DNA of 64,000 bases from contig CDMY01001000.1 of NCBI GenBank assembly GCA_001179505.1, positions 113,375 through 177,374 of the forward strand. Direction: 5' to 3'. This document shows positions 10,899-22,284 of this stretch, piece after piece. Positions within the stretch are counted from its first letter, which is position 1; every line of letters starts with the position of its first letter. Under the pieces are notes generated by a model. The model saw nothing but the letters and a program-made list of their open reading frames with translations, was not told the DNA's origin and ran no database searches. The position numbers and the translations under genes were made by a program. The DNA comes from Vitrella brassicaformis (Eukaryota; Sar; Vitrellaceae).

Positions 10899-12147
10899 AG
10901 TGAGTGAGTGGAAGAGACACATGCAGTGCAAGCGGACGACAGCATGGATGAGAGACAGAACAGACACCTGCGATGAATCGATTCTTGGTTCTGTCTGAAT
11001 CTGCGTGGGAGGGAGATATTTGAGTGAGGGACGGACGGAGGGACACTTCAAAGCCCCATTTTGAATTAGACAGGGGATGGGAGGCACAGCCCCACACACG
11101 AATGGCAGAGGCAGAACAGAGGAGGACAGATGAGCCCACGAGACCAGCCAGGACCGATCAGCCAGCTGGTCAGGCGAGACAGACTCGAGGCAGACACACA
11201 AAACACAGCCGGCCGGTCAGTCGTCCAGACGGCCACACGCAGAGAGCGCGACCAACAAACAGACAGACAGACAGACAATGAGAAGAGAGAGGGGCGATGC
11301 ACTCCCTCCTCTCCGATCAAACCCGATACACAGTCAGCCAGGCAAGAGGGAAGAGCCCCCGGCCACACACACGAGTTTATGACAAAAACAGCCACCCCCA
11401 CATGTGTGTGTGTGTGGATTCTCTCCTACTCTATGCTGTACCAAACGCAGCTCAACGTAAGGGACGTAGCTGTCTGGACGGAAGGTTGAAAGACGCTTCA
11501 GTCGCTGCTAGCCCACTGCATGTCTGTCCAGTCGCTGCAGAGAAAGCAGCAGAGCAGATATCGGTTGTGGTGAGACAGAATTGAGTGAAGGATGTCTCGC
11601 CAACCAGAGTGAGTGAGGTGATGATGTTTGGAATGGATTGAGTGCCCTTTGAGTGACGCTTCAGATGCGCCAAATGCGGTCTGGCGCGGTGCCTTGGTTG
11701 CTGAGAACGGAGCGGCTGTTGTGGAGGGGTGACACTGTCAGTTGAGAATGAAAGAGAGCGAGTGAGGAGCTGCTGCTTGGTGTGTGTGAGGCTCTCAACT
11801 GGCCGGTTCACATTTGGTCCACATGCAATGGTCGAGATTCAGACCATTGCATCTCGAGATTCTCGACCATTACTACGGAGGCAACTCATTACTGGAGATA
11901 TTTCATTTCATTTTCGGCGTCCTCATGACCACAGTCAGAGTCCCCTCAACGCCTGATGAGCCCGCCTGGTGTCATGAAATCCGTGCCTGCCGTCGGAAAT
12001 GAGTCTCCTCCATTGGCCGGCCTCGCCTGCGGGGGAGATGGCGAACAATTGATGGCGAGTGGGGGCGCGTTGAATTAAGGCGCCCTCACCCATGCCAGGC
12101 AAACACATTTCCATCACCACAACGCACACACACGCACACAGACAGAC

Positions 12148-12179
<32 letters not shown>

Positions 12180-12200
12180 GAGGGACGTCTGTGTCTGTGT
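10899..12200. other. Intergenic with a family remnant and a hairpin
   Basis: No gene is supported. A solo remnant of the FKBP-like 3' exon and flank lies at about 11350-11470. A nested inverted repeat sits at 11825-11871: the 11-bp arms 11827-11837 and 11861-11871 (AATGGTCGAGA and its complement) overlap a second inverted pair, GCAATGGTC/GACCATTGC. A (GA)n run occurs near 12150-12180. Confidence 0.6.
11350..11470 (-). pseudogene. Solo remnant of the FKBP-like family 3' exon
   Basis: On the reverse strand this encodes only the last few residues of the family (a YVELRLV-like end followed by a diverged stop region), then the conserved 3' flank (AGAGCCCCCGGCCACACACA). The rest of the domain is missing, and the remnant is preceded by unrelated sequence. 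It shows that the tail with its flank can occur without the gene. Confidence 0.6.
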
Positions 12201-12209
12201 GTGTTGATG

Positions 12210-12896
12210 CGCAGTTCACGAGACCTTCTTCAGCCGCATTTGCGCCGACGAGGACAGCCAGTCCGACCAGACCAGGACGACGAATCATCTCCTTCACGTA
12301 CACACACAAACTCTCGGGGGAGAGAGAGCGGAAGAAGGACAGAGAGGCACGCAGAGATACCCATAAGGATGTGTGTGCGAATGGGTGTAGTGACTCCTCT
12401 GCGAAATGCAGCAAGTGCGGCCCCATCTTCCGCTGGTGGTGGTGACGCAGAGGGAGGCGCCTCGGCGTCTGCTTAATCGGCACCGGCATCGGCATCATCG
12501 TCGTCTGCGCCAAGGGACAGCCAAGTGTGCCAGGTACATCCCTTGGCGGGGGGCATGTCCCTCTCCAGCCGCTCTCTCTCATCGTCATCTGCCTCTGCTG
12601 CTGATGACAGCAACAACACCAGCCAAAGGCCCCCTCAGCAGCAGCAGGCATCGTCATCCATGAGTCTGTTGTCCCGCAATCCCTTCCTGCCCGACAAAAA
12701 TGCGTCCAGCAACAGCACATCACCCTGCCCACCAGCAGCTGCTGCTGCTGCCTCTTCTTCCGCCGCTGCCTCTTCTTCCGCCGCTGCCGCTGCCGCTGCT
12801 GCTGGTGGTGGTGGTGGTAGTGAACCGCCCCCTCTCATACCAGAGGGAAACGCCTCGGCGTCTGCTTCATCGGCAAGGGACAGCCAAGTGTGCCAG
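12210..12896 (+). CDS. Possible low-complexity Ala/Ser/Gly-rich exons of an unrecognised gene
   Basis: A forward reading frame at about 12525-12896 encodes Gln/Ser-rich then Ala- and Gly-rich runs and ends at a plausible donor (GTGCCAG|GTACGT). A similar sequence GACAGCCAAGTGTGCCAG also precedes a GTACAT donor near 12535, suggesting an internal exon duplication. No start codon, domain or homologue is recognised, so this may be an N-terminal linker of the downstream RING-type gene or not a gene. Compositional bias means the frame could be open by chance. Confidence 0.25.
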
Positions 12897-13516
12897 GTAC
12901 GTGTGCACCTGACACCCAGAGGGACCGTCCGGATGGCTGTGAGTGTGCGTGAGTGCGTGTGTGTATGTGTTTGTGTGTGTGGCCGGTTTGTTCATCATCA
13001 GTCATGTCAGTACACCCTCTTGAGCAGCTCGTCAGCCCTGACTGCATCGTACTCACACACACACACACATAGTGCCTTCTCAGTGCGTCAACCAACCAAT
13101 CGTGTGTGTCTCTCCCTCAGGTCCCCGAAGACCCACGACGAGGACCGCGGCGAAGGAGAGGAAGGTGGGCGAAAGGAGAAAGGAATGCATTGACACAGAC
13201 TTTATGCACTCAGAACATTGTCTTGATCGTGGCACGTACAGATCGCTGCTTGCATTTTATATTTGTGAGTCACTTCGTCCAATGGAGGAGTCCCGCCGGC
13301 CGATCCGGATCCTGAGGACGGCTCGGAGCAGTGGAGAGAGGGAAGGGGGGGAAAACGAGGAAGAGGGTAGGGACGTGTCCCACACCGTTAAGTGCGGCAC
13401 TTTTCTCGTCCCCAGAGACGCCAGATGGGTACCCATGCACATCCACCCACAGTCACCACACCACAGCAGAGAGCCATTGATGGACGTTATATCTCTCTGT
13501 TGTGTGTTGTGCGTAG

Positions 13517-13567
13517 GCCACGTGCCCTGCGTGTCAGAAGGTGTTCTGCCCCCACTGCTCCCGCGAG
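13517..13567 (+). CDS. IBR-type zinc-finger exon (first copy)
   Basis: Acceptor GCGTAG|GCC and donor GCGAG|GTATGC bound a 51-nt, phase-0 exon encoding ATCPACQKVFCPHCSRE, with the CxxC...FCxxC spacing of an IBR finger. A near copy lies at 14817-14866. This copy is in frame with the RBR exon at 14970 (giving HDGLTCEE next), while the second copy is one base shorter and out of frame. It may therefore be the true upstream exon of the RBR gene. Confidence 0.5.
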
Positions 13568-13624
13568 GTATGCACACAGAGCTGCCACGGCACGTGGGAG
13601 AGTTGGAAGGCGCAGGCAGAGCAC

Positions 13625-14527
13625 TCAAGATTGCCTTCCCTCCCTTGAAGCTATCACCAAGTGGAAGATCCGGATCCTCATGCCTCTGCTGATACCGCTG
13701 GTGATATGTGCCATACTGACCATCATCTCGACCAACCGCAAATGTGTCCTGGAATGATGGCCACCACAGACGTACGTGTGTCAGCGGAATCAAGTGGGGA
13801 AAGCAGCCGTCCCGACGGCACACATTCGGCGTGAGGACGTCTCGGAGGAACGAGGAGAGGGGGATGGAGCGGGATCTGGGGATGGAGAGTGCCGTCAGAC
13901 TCTGCAGCTGCTGCTCAGAGTCCGTGAAGGAGAAGACAAACGTAAGAGAGACCATGGAGAGGGAGAGAAGTCGTCGAGCCACCACATACAGCCGCTCCGC
14001 TACGAGACCCACTCGACCTGTGAGACTTCCCCCCAGTGGTACGACGATGTCGGCTCGGATGAAGACTGGCCTTTGAGTGTGCTATGCTCCGTCTATCGCT
14101 CGCCGGCAATGTGCGGTCCCTCGACGTCACCTGACGGGGGTCGGGACGCCGCCTCGCCCGTCTCCTCTCGCCGGTAAGCCGTAGGTGCAGCCAGGCAGAG
14201 GAGATCACAGACAGCCATTCAGCAAGCCACGGACATCCCTTTGTCTCTCTTCTCGCTTTGTGTGTGTTTGGTGTGATGTGTGTGTGTGCGTGTGTGCAGG
14301 TTTGCTTACCTTCAGTCCCTGCCCGTTCTGCTGTTGGTCGGCGTGCTGCTGCCGTCGCCCTATATGGTATGCAGCGCATATGCGGTCTTCTGCGCGGACC
14401 ATTCTGTCTCTTCCTCTCCCTCCCTCTCTGTCTGGCTGTTTGTTTATGCGTGCAGCGCTCCACCTACATAATGCCGACGCCCTGCACACCAAGCTGGCTC
14501 TGTTTGCTGGCCTCTTTGGACTCTTAG
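13625..14527 (+). CDS. Possible membrane-protein exons, model uncertain
   Basis: A short frame ending TGA at 13757 encodes ILMPLLIPLVICAILTIIS, a convincing transmembrane segment. Further exons at about 13776-14172 and 14301-14365 join in phase 2 and give another hydrophobic stretch (LQSLPVLLLVGVLLPS). The next exon either stops at 14527 or, in another frame, gives LALFAGLFGLLALAVPLP. These pieces could be one or two small membrane proteins, or membrane segments of the RING-type gene in which they lie. No family is recognised. Confidence 0.3.
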
Positions 14528-14816
14528 CTCTGGCAGTGCCACTGCCAGTAGGCGCGTTCTGTGGAAAGGAGCGGGTGTGGTCCGGGGCTTGGAGATTCTG
14601 TTGGCGTTGTGGCGGTGGGCTGTTGGGTCGGGACGGACACGAGAATGGAATGGTGCGTGCTAGCAATCGGTGGGATTGTGTGCTCACTTTCTCGCTTTCT
14701 CGTCTGTCCGCAGTGGTAATACATGAGAGGAGCGACGGTCAGTTAGTGCCGCGTCATTCATGCATTCATTCATTCATTCATTCATATGCGTTCTCTCTGT
14801 TGCATGTCGTGCGCAG

Positions 14817-16003
14817 GCCACGTGTCTCGTGTGTCAGAAGGTGTTCTGCCCCCACTGCTCAGCGAGGTACGCACACGAAAGCACACAGGAACGTACACAC
14901 GCACACATACACCCGCATCTTCTTCTTGTGTCTCTCTGTGTTTCTCTCTATGTCGGTGAAAACACGCAGGCGCATGACGGCTTGACGTGCGAGGAGGCTG
15001 CGGCGGCCTCGGCCGCTGAGGGCGACAGGCAGCTAAGCTCGCTCGGAGAGCGAGAGGGATGGAAGGTGGGGCATCAACCACACACGGCACACACATGCCC
15101 TTCACACACACATCCGTGTGCGATGTTGTGTCTCCTTCCGTCAGCGGTGTCCGAGGTGCAGGACGATGTGCGAGAAGGCCAGGGGGTGCAACTTCATGAA
15201 ATGCGAGGTGTGACCTATGCAAGACATACACACACGTCTATCCATGTGGCTGCCTGCGTGTGTGTGTGTGTGTGTGTGCGTTCAGAGTTCGCAATGTCGC
15301 GGCCAGGGAGTCTACTTCTGCTACATCTGTGGGGTACAACTCCCAATCGAGGAGATATGGATAAGTCACACTCACACATGAGAGGGGGAGACCACACACA
15401 TACAAACAAAAGAGACACACACAGACTCACACACAACCGATGCGATTCGAGGTGTGTGTGCGTGTCTGCAGCACTACAGCCACTTCCCGAATGGCCCGTA
15501 CGAGTACTGTTGCGTGAATGTTCCCCAACCGGCCCGACTACCGCCGAGTGAACAACCAGGTACGGATGGATGTACGGCTGTCACCGGGCTGTGTGCGTAT
15601 GTGCGACTGACCGTGTGTGTAGAGTTGCTGCCCAATTTGCCCCCCGACAACCCCGCCCCGCCTGATGCCCTTACTGACCCGCCCGCCTTCTCTGCCGCCT
15701 TCCCTGACGCCATCAACGACCCAGGTACATACGATCAGTGTGTGTCTGTACTCGTTCGTGTATGTGTGTGTGTGTGTGTGTTGTGTTCAGGCATCCGACC
15801 ACTGGGTCCCCTGGGCGCCCGGTCGGTCGCCGGCATACGGCGAGTGGGAAGAGACCTGCTCAACCAAAGGCTGCACAGTGAGTGGGTGGCTGGGATGGAT
15901 GGATGGATGTACTGCTCTATGTGTATGTGTGTATGTGTGACTGACCGTGTGTGTAGACGTGCTGCCTGGTGCTGACCCTCCGGCTGACCTGCCTGTCCCC
16001 TGA
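14817..16003 (+). CDS. RBR-type E3 ubiquitin ligase, C-terminal part (IBR and RING2)
   Basis: Exons 14970-15065, 15145-15207, 15286-15333, 15472-15559, 15623-15724, 15791-15877 and 15957-16003 stay open to TGA at 16001-16003. They encode HDGLTCEE...GEREGWK (end of IBR), RCPRCRTMCEKARGCNFMKC (start of RING2) and FCYICG followed by HYSHF. In RBR ligases the Cys of the GCNxMxC motif forms the ubiquitin thioester, and it is present here. The tail is Pro-rich. The preceding exon 14817-14866 (CLVCQKVFCPHC) ends in phase 2 whereas 14970 needs phase 0. Compared with 13517-13567 it has lost one base, so either that earlier exon is used or this copy is damaged. RING1 was not identified. Confidence 0.7.
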
Positions 16004-16039
16004 CCCTCCTGCTCCCCTCCCTGACCGACCGGCGCTTCA

Positions 16040-16300
16040 AGCGGCTTCGGTGGTGCACTTCACAGTCAATTACATGACAGGGGTGAGTGAGTGGCCGAGG
16101 GGATAACGACAATCATGGCCATCTCTCTCGTTTCTGTGTCTGTGTGTTTGTGTGTGTGCGTCGAATACCCTCCAGCCGGGGCAGGACATCTACGTCGTGG
16201 GGTCCACCGGCCCGCGCCGCCCCAATGAGGTGGACGGCGGGGCACAACTGGACATGTTCACTTGATCTGCCACAACAGCGTAAGACACACACACACACAT

Positions 16301-16333
<33 letters not shown>

Positions 16334-16615
16334 TGTCTCCTCTTGTGCCGCGCCTGTCCATATTTGTGTATGTGTGTGTGTGTCGATTCAGCGATAGAAT
16401 ACAAGTTTCTTGTGAATGAGGGCGACAGAGTCGAGTGGGAATTTGGGGAGAACCACGAGATGGGCAGGCAAGACCAAGACGGACCACACACACACACGCG
16501 TTGAGACACGACGTCTTTGTGTTGGTGTGTCTTCTTTGCTTGGCGAATGCAATGACTGCAGCTCGAGGTCTTGGAGGAAGACACAGAGGTGCTGGACTGG
16601 TGGGGGCAGGGCTGA
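16040..16615 (+). pseudogene. Frameshifted copy of the CBM20 exons of the USP gene
   Basis: This matches 51690-52359 through exons and introns. The motifs HFTVNYMTG, GQDIYVVGS, IEYKFLVNEGDRVEWEFG and the C-terminal tail VLEEDTEVLDWWGQG (stop 16613-16615) are retained. The middle exon (16176-16279) is 104 nt against 127 nt in the USP gene. The 23-nt deletion removes the conserved EELGEWDP segment and shifts the frame. It follows the RBR stop codon directly; in another frame the RBR exons could read into the first CBM20 exon, so an ancestral RBR-CBM20 fusion is possible. Confidence 0.7.
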
Positions 16616-17504
16616 GGGGTGCGAGGGGGAAGAACATCAAGCTGTGATGGGGTGAGCTGCGTTTGATCACCCTGCAGTAGGAGAAGGGCTCCACACACGA
16701 TTGCCTTCCTTTGATGCGCTGCTTTGTATAACAGCATGGCTGTCTACATTTTATAGTCGCGCGGCCTGTGGCTCACTTTTACCGAATCAATCGCCATCGA
16801 CTCCGAATCAACCGGAGCTTGTGATGGAGTGGCCTGTGTGTGAAGCACTGCCATGTTTTTGTCATCGTCAGCCCACGGATACGCACTCGACCAGGTGAAG
16901 TCGCAACGGTTTCATCAGTCTCGCAGACACGTGAAACTGTACATGTGCCTGTTTGCTGCAGGGGGTTCCTGCAGGGGAAGCCAGTCAAGCGGAAGCTCGG
17001 CAAGCACCACATACTTGTATGTGGTGCTTGCCGAAACGGTGTGTATGCGCTTAATTACCTGCTGCTGGTCTGCCTGCTTTCACACTGCATGGTTTGAGGC
17101 AGGCAGGCACGACGCGACGAGAGACAACACCAGTGTGTGTGTGAATAATGGGAGGGAGAATGAGGCCTACACACAGCCATCTCGCTCGCTCGCTGCGAAC
17201 CCGCCACACACACACACACAGGCCGAGGCTGATTGGTTGACCAGCTACTTGTGTGTGGCGATCTCTCCCCGTCTCCTAAGATTATTTATTGGCTCCAATC
17301 AGAAGACTCATTTACTCGACGGACGCACAAACGAGTCACTTGTTGACTAATGGCGTGTGTCTCATATCATGAACACACACGCACACATCGACAGCCACAC
17401 ACTCACGCAGTTCGAGAGCCAGCTGGGTCGATGAGTCGTCTGGTCTCGCCCTCCCCATCGAGCACCGCCATTGAGCAGAACCAAACTCACCCTCCACCAT
17501 TAAT
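16616..17504. other. Intergenic with a perfect hairpin
   Basis: No supported gene. It contains the palindrome at 16997-17034 and several GA/CA tracts. Short open frames here lack splice context and recognisable motifs. Confidence 0.6.
16997..17034. repeat. Perfect inverted repeat, 18-bp arms, 2-base loop
   Basis: The arms 16997-17014 and 17017-17034 are exact reverse complements (core AAGCACCACATAC / GTATGTGGTGCTT) with TT between them. It lies in non-coding DNA. It could form a cruciform or, if transcribed, a short hairpin RNA. No paralogue was seen elsewhere in the window. Confidence 0.9.
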
Positions 17505-18480
17505 GCAGTGAGTGCCTCGTGGGAGGGGACGGGCTGGTGTGTGTCGGCTGTGTCTTTCCTGACTGCTTAGACGTGTCGACAGCAGACAAATCGATGCGAT
17601 TGAGTCAATGCAGTGAGACACATTATTACATCTCGTCGACACAACTTGATGGACACGGCTACGTCGAGTCGATGTCCACACGCACACACGCACATTCACC
17701 CCGATGAGGTCTGCCTGCCTGCCGACAGTCACAGACACTAAGGATATCAGCCGGCCGTCGCTGAGCCCCAACTTGAGGCCACCAGACAGACGCCCACTGG
17801 ATAAGAATCATGACGATGGCATTAAGACATCGGTGTGCCAATCACTCCAGGAGTGAAAGCGTCGTCATGGCAGCTCAACAAAAAATCGTCAGCAGGGCGT
17901 GGGAGAGACGTAAAGTCTCTCTCGACCAACAGCACGACCCACAGGCAGCAGCATCAGCACACTCACGGCAGACACAAAGGGCCACGGGCGGCTGATAGGC
18001 ACACACGCGACAAAGGCAGCGACATCAGCCACACACACACTGAGCGATAAACCATCCCGACAACGGCAGGCACAAAGAGGCCCATCAGTGTGTGAGCCGT
18101 CGTGTGCTGTCTCTCTTTGGTTGAGCGAAAGTCTGCCTATGGTACACACAGAACATAGCACCCACTCGTGTGTCGCCTCCAGCCAGCGACGGGCCGACCG
18201 ACCGGCCCCCTCACAAACATTGAGACAACTCTTCCCCTCCCAACAGCACGACCAACACCATTCAACACACGCACAGCGAGAGAGACTGTGAGGCAGCCAC
18301 ACAGACAAAACTCCCCCGCTCATAGCAGACAGACAGACGGCGGGGGAGAGAGGGGACACGCACACAAAATACCCCTATGGCTAACCCGCCCTCCTTCGCT
18401 GAAAACGGAGGCACACACAAGGCCAGTCAACGAGTGAAGAGCCCCCGGCTACGGACATGAGTGTGTGACACACAGCCGTC
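17505..18480 (-). repeat. Long non-coding repeat block, copy A1 (inverted)
   Basis: Reverse-complement match to parts of 25075-26890 and 32875-34545, and similar to 57535-58350. Shared landmarks include the TGTGTCGACGAGATGTAATAATG box, the small hairpin GATGGCATTAAG.CATC, the GAGAGAGACTTTATGTCTCTC inverted repeat, and the GTCTGCCGTGAGTGTGCTGATG stretch. The block abuts the conserved 3' flank of an FKBP-like gene at 18438-18480. No open frame is conserved among copies. Confidence 0.75.
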
Positions 18481-18511
18481 CCCACGTGTGTGTGTGTGTG
18501 TGCACTCTCCC

Positions 18512-19199
18512 CTACCATATGCTGACCAAACGCAGCTCAATGTAGGGGGGATCATACGTGGGTAAGCCGCCATAATACCTGATGTTTGGCGCTTTGATCT
18601 GCCTCATCTCCCCCTCACGCATAGACAGCATCGCCTCACGACACCACCCAAACAGATCAGACACACGACACACCTGCCGACGGCCATCGTAGACCTTGTC
18701 ACGGCCGTCGAATCCATCACGCCACTCAACCCGGTCGAACGTGACGTGGTCGCTGGCCCTGGGCACTCTGCCGGTGCCCTCTTCCACCACCTCATACCTC
18801 TCACCCCCTGGCAATGTGCCAGTCCGACGGCGTAGAGTGGCGCCGCCGCCAATGAAGGGACTGTCAACGACGCACACACACACAGAGAGAGAGAGAGCGC
18901 GCAGACACAAAGCCAATCACCATCCACGCACGAGGCATGAGCAAGAGAGACGCAAGGGCTCCTCACCTCTGGTTGTTCGGTAGCCTTTGCCCTATCGGCA
19001 GGGCAGTGGGCGGGCTGGTGCTGAAGTCGAGGAAGCGGACGCCCTTATTGCCCTCTGCCAGCCGGGTCACAATCACCTCGCCACTCAGAGGGCTCGTGAC
19101 TTCGATGAACAGCTCGCCCGGCCGATTGGGGTACTCAAAGACGTTCTTCTCGCCCCACACAGTGATGCCCACCCACCCGAGGCCAGCTGCCAACGCCAT
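18512..19199 (-). CDS. 'YEYPNRPGE' module joined to FKBP-like domain
   Basis: Reverse-strand exons 19199-18967 and 18860-18512 join in phase 2 (AG|T, Ser). An upstream exon (19457 to about 19300) is spliced through an intron ending TGTGACAG and may add N-terminal residues or be a leader. The first part contains VFEYPNRPGELF and FLDFSTSPPTALPIGQR, matching the paralogue at 23403. The second part is the family domain: ATLRRRTGTLPGG, RYEVVEEGTGRVP, DGFDGRDKVYD, VCRVSDLFGW, SMREGEMRQI and an IELRLVSIW end (Trp instead of the usual Glu before the stop). It diverges from the gene at 19491 across a short shared upstream region. Confidence 0.72.
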
Positions 19200-19490
19200 G
19201 ATGCCTGCTGTGATACCTGTCACAGAGTCTGGATAATCCATCAGATCTCTCTCTCGTTTGCAATCTGCACGTGTGCTGCCTCTCTGTGGCTCACCCTGTG
19301 TGCTCACCCTCCTTTCCCGTTTTGCCGCAGAAACACTTCCGATCGGCAGCTGAGCTCGCAGGCAACGGGGTGAAACAGACAGACAACGACTAGGGGCGTT
19401 CGCCGACAGGCCGCTTTTCCTTGCGGCGCGAGCAACTTTGGCCCGAGATCTTCGCATACCTCACCCACCTTCCCTGAGCCATTGTGGGCG

Positions 19491-20406
19491 ATGCCGCAGC
19501 AATCCGCTCTACTTCTTCCCGCGGGAGTCATCGTCTCGGCGTTGGCCAGCACGTTTCAATCTCCCCTGGTGGCTCGCCCGCTCGAGGCCGTCACTCCAAT
19601 CCATTCCACAGCCCGTGGGAAGGCCACACATTACCTCTCACAGCCCATTGCGGCCCAGACGGGCAATCAGGGGCAAAGCCAAGACTCTCACACTCAATTG
19701 GACGCCGAAAAGGTCAATCAAAATGAATGATCAAAAGACCTGCTCAGCCTTCTGAATATGCTCTCCCTGTGTGTTGTCGCAGAGCTCTGGCAAGGACGAG
19801 CGGAACACGTCCGAGCCATCAGACAGCACCTTGCCGTCGAGTGGTCCTCTTCCCCCAACCGATGGTCAGAAAGGTCGTCAGCCACAACACGAGTGCAAGA
19901 GCATCCCTCTCTGTGGGTTTGCGTGTGTGTGTGTGGGCTGGTTGCAGGTGCTCCTCTGCAAGTCATGAACTTCATCAACTACGGAGACGAGCAAGTCGCT
20001 GAGAAGTGGCTGGGGGTTCCTTTCCGCCGAGCTTCTGCCACCCCTGGTCAGTCAGCGAACCAGTGATAGCGAGGCGGAAATGAGATCACCCCACCCACAT
20101 GTCTGTATCGCTGTGCACCCGGTCCATGCAGCTCCCAGCGAAGGCCCCCCTCCAATCACAATCACTGGACTGGAGACTCCAGTGGAGCGCATTTCCAAGG
20201 GCGTTTCCAATGGCGGCCTGGGCTTTCTGGTAGGGGCCATCGGCTTGTCCATCGGGATCATCTTCTGTGGTTTTGGCCTCGTCCTCTTCGGCCTTAATCA
20301 GGCCGGCATCAATGGTGTGGGTGCGATCATCGCCGCACTCGCATTCTTGGGTGTGGCCTTGGGTGTGGCGTTTGTCCTGGTGATGATGTTAAAATCACTG
20401 GGGTAG
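19491..20406 (+). CDS. Unrecognised two-span membrane protein with signal-like N-terminus
   Basis: Exons 19491-19712, 19783-19873, 19948-20046 and 20132-20406 are joined in phases 0, 1 and 1. The start MPQQSALLLPAGVIVSALAS is signal-like. A Ser/Pro-rich linker follows, then VMNFINYGDEQVAEKWLGVP, and two strong hydrophobic segments (GFLVGAIGLSIGIIFCGFGL and AIIAALAFLGVALGVAFVLV) separated by a short Asn-Gly loop, with a KSLG end. No family is recognised. The last exon is intact and long for this gene set, which supports reality. Confidence 0.65.
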
Positions 20407-22284
20407 GCACCACGGCGTCGTGACACACCGTACGTGTGAGACAGCTAGACAGACAGGTGCTTAGAGGGGGGGAAGGGCTGGTGGGGGCGACTATCTCCCT
20501 TGTACAGACATACGGTTTTGCTTACTTGACTCATGGGACTGTCTCATGGGAGGGAGGGAGGGAGGGAGGGGAGAGGAGAGGCAGCGGGTGTGTAACGTCT
20601 GGTACTCTCTTGGGGCTCGGATTCCACTGGCTGACGTCGTTTCTGTCTGTGAGTGTCGACAGGCAGAAAACACGTCAGCCGATCGACACCCTGAGCCGCG
20701 AGAGACCACATAGACACACCTGCATTGAGTGGCTGGGCGGGCAAGGCAAGTGACCAGTGCGTCTGAATGAGGGAGGGTATCATGATGTCGTGATGCATGT
20801 GGCGGGTGGGCGGTGTGGTCCGTCGGCCGGAGATCAACGGCCTGGAGGGCAGGGTGGGGGAGGTCCTGCCGCCACACACACAACTCAACAAATCGGACGT
20901 CACACGGTGGGGGTCACACGCAGACGAAAGTGGTTACACAGACAGGCCCGCATGTGTCTGTCTGTCTGTCTGTTTGTCTGTGTGTGTGTGTGTGCAGGTA
21001 CCGTGTTAGTCTGTCAGTGTGCGCCACACACGAGCTGTCACTGCGTGGCGACAATGTGCTGCGGATTCCCCGGGCTGCGCGCGACCCGCTGAGCCACCTG
21101 GTGGCCTCACTCACCGGCATGCACATCAACTGACTAACGGCCTGACTGCCTGACTTGGTGGGCGGGCGGCCCGCGGGTGGGCAGCCATGGCCATATCATC
21201 TCTACCTGTGTCCCTTTGTGGGCTGCGGACGGCATTTGGCTGAGGCTGCTGCGCTGCATGGCGCGGCCGCTGTGTGTATACGAGTGAGACCCCATCCATG
21301 CCTTCTGACTACTGTCGTGTGTCGTGTCACACACACCGATGGGCCGGTGACTCGTCCTCGATCGGTCACCCCACACACATGGGGGCGCACGAATGACAGA
21401 CACTGGGAAGACAGCGGCTGTGAGATGATACACCCGACGTTACACCCGTCGATCGAGTCGTGTCTGTTCCACGTTTGTTGCATGAAAAGCAATCACATAC
21501 ACATCACAACTGTGTGCGCTTTCAACAGTCGACAAGTCACACAGACAAATAAACACACACCCGCAGCCGGCATTAAGTGGATGGATGGACGACGGCAGTG
21601 GCTTCTGTGCCTGTCTGAGAATGAGTGTACAACGCCGTGGTGATGGACTCAGTGGGTGTGTGTTGTTCTTTGAGTGTTCTTTGAGTGGTACGCCATGCTC
21701 TTCAGAGGGCTTCTCTGTCGAGCGGGGCATAGCCAACAGAGAATACCAGCCGTTTACACACACATTGGTGGGTGTGTGGTGTGTGGACAAAGGACTGGTG
21801 GGTGCATGAGGGACGGATCGATGCAGTCGATTGATTGACACCCATGATACAGTCAGTAGGTCGATACACATTCATGCCTCTCTCGCCCCACACACAGAAA
21901 TCATCGATGTGTGACATTCACATATCGATGATTTCTGTGTGTGTGTGGCTATCTGCACAGATAATGATGCTTTCTCTCCTCCACAGACCGGCAGACAGAC
22001 AGGCGGTTGGATAAAAGGCAAACACACCACACAACCAGCTCACGGCCATCATAAGGTGTGGCGTGATTGGTGTACAGGCAGACGGCTTTCCACAACAATG
22101 ACAGACAGAAAGCCGAACCATCACCCGGCCCCCTCTCAACAATAACACCCGCACACCCAGTACACACATCGCCCTCTTTGCACACAGTCAGACAGACGAC
22201 GAGTGAAGAGCCCCCGGCCACACACATGAGTGTGTGACACACACGACCGCCCCCACATGTGTGTGTGTGTGTGTGGACTCTCTC
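20407..22284. other. Mostly non-coding; one possible terminal exon and a long hairpin
   Basis: A phase-2 acceptor (TGTGCAG|G at 20997) opens a frame to TGA at 21133 (RVSLSVCATHEL, LRGDNVLRIPRAARDPLSHL) that could be the last exon of an unidentified gene with parts near 20800-20880; support is weak. The 21300-21440 stretch resembles 56900-57000 (CACACACTGATGGGCCGGTG...GAGATGATG). The hairpin at 21889-21943 is listed separately. From about 22200 the family 3' flank begins. Confidence 0.45.
21889..21943. repeat. Perfect inverted repeat, 20-bp arms
   Basis: Arms 21889-21908 and 21924-21943 are exact complements (core CAGAAATCATCGAT / ATCGATGATTTCTG) with a 15-base loop, GTGTGACATTCACAT, that can itself pair partly. 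It is non-coding. Length and perfection suggest recent formation or function. Confidence 0.88.
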
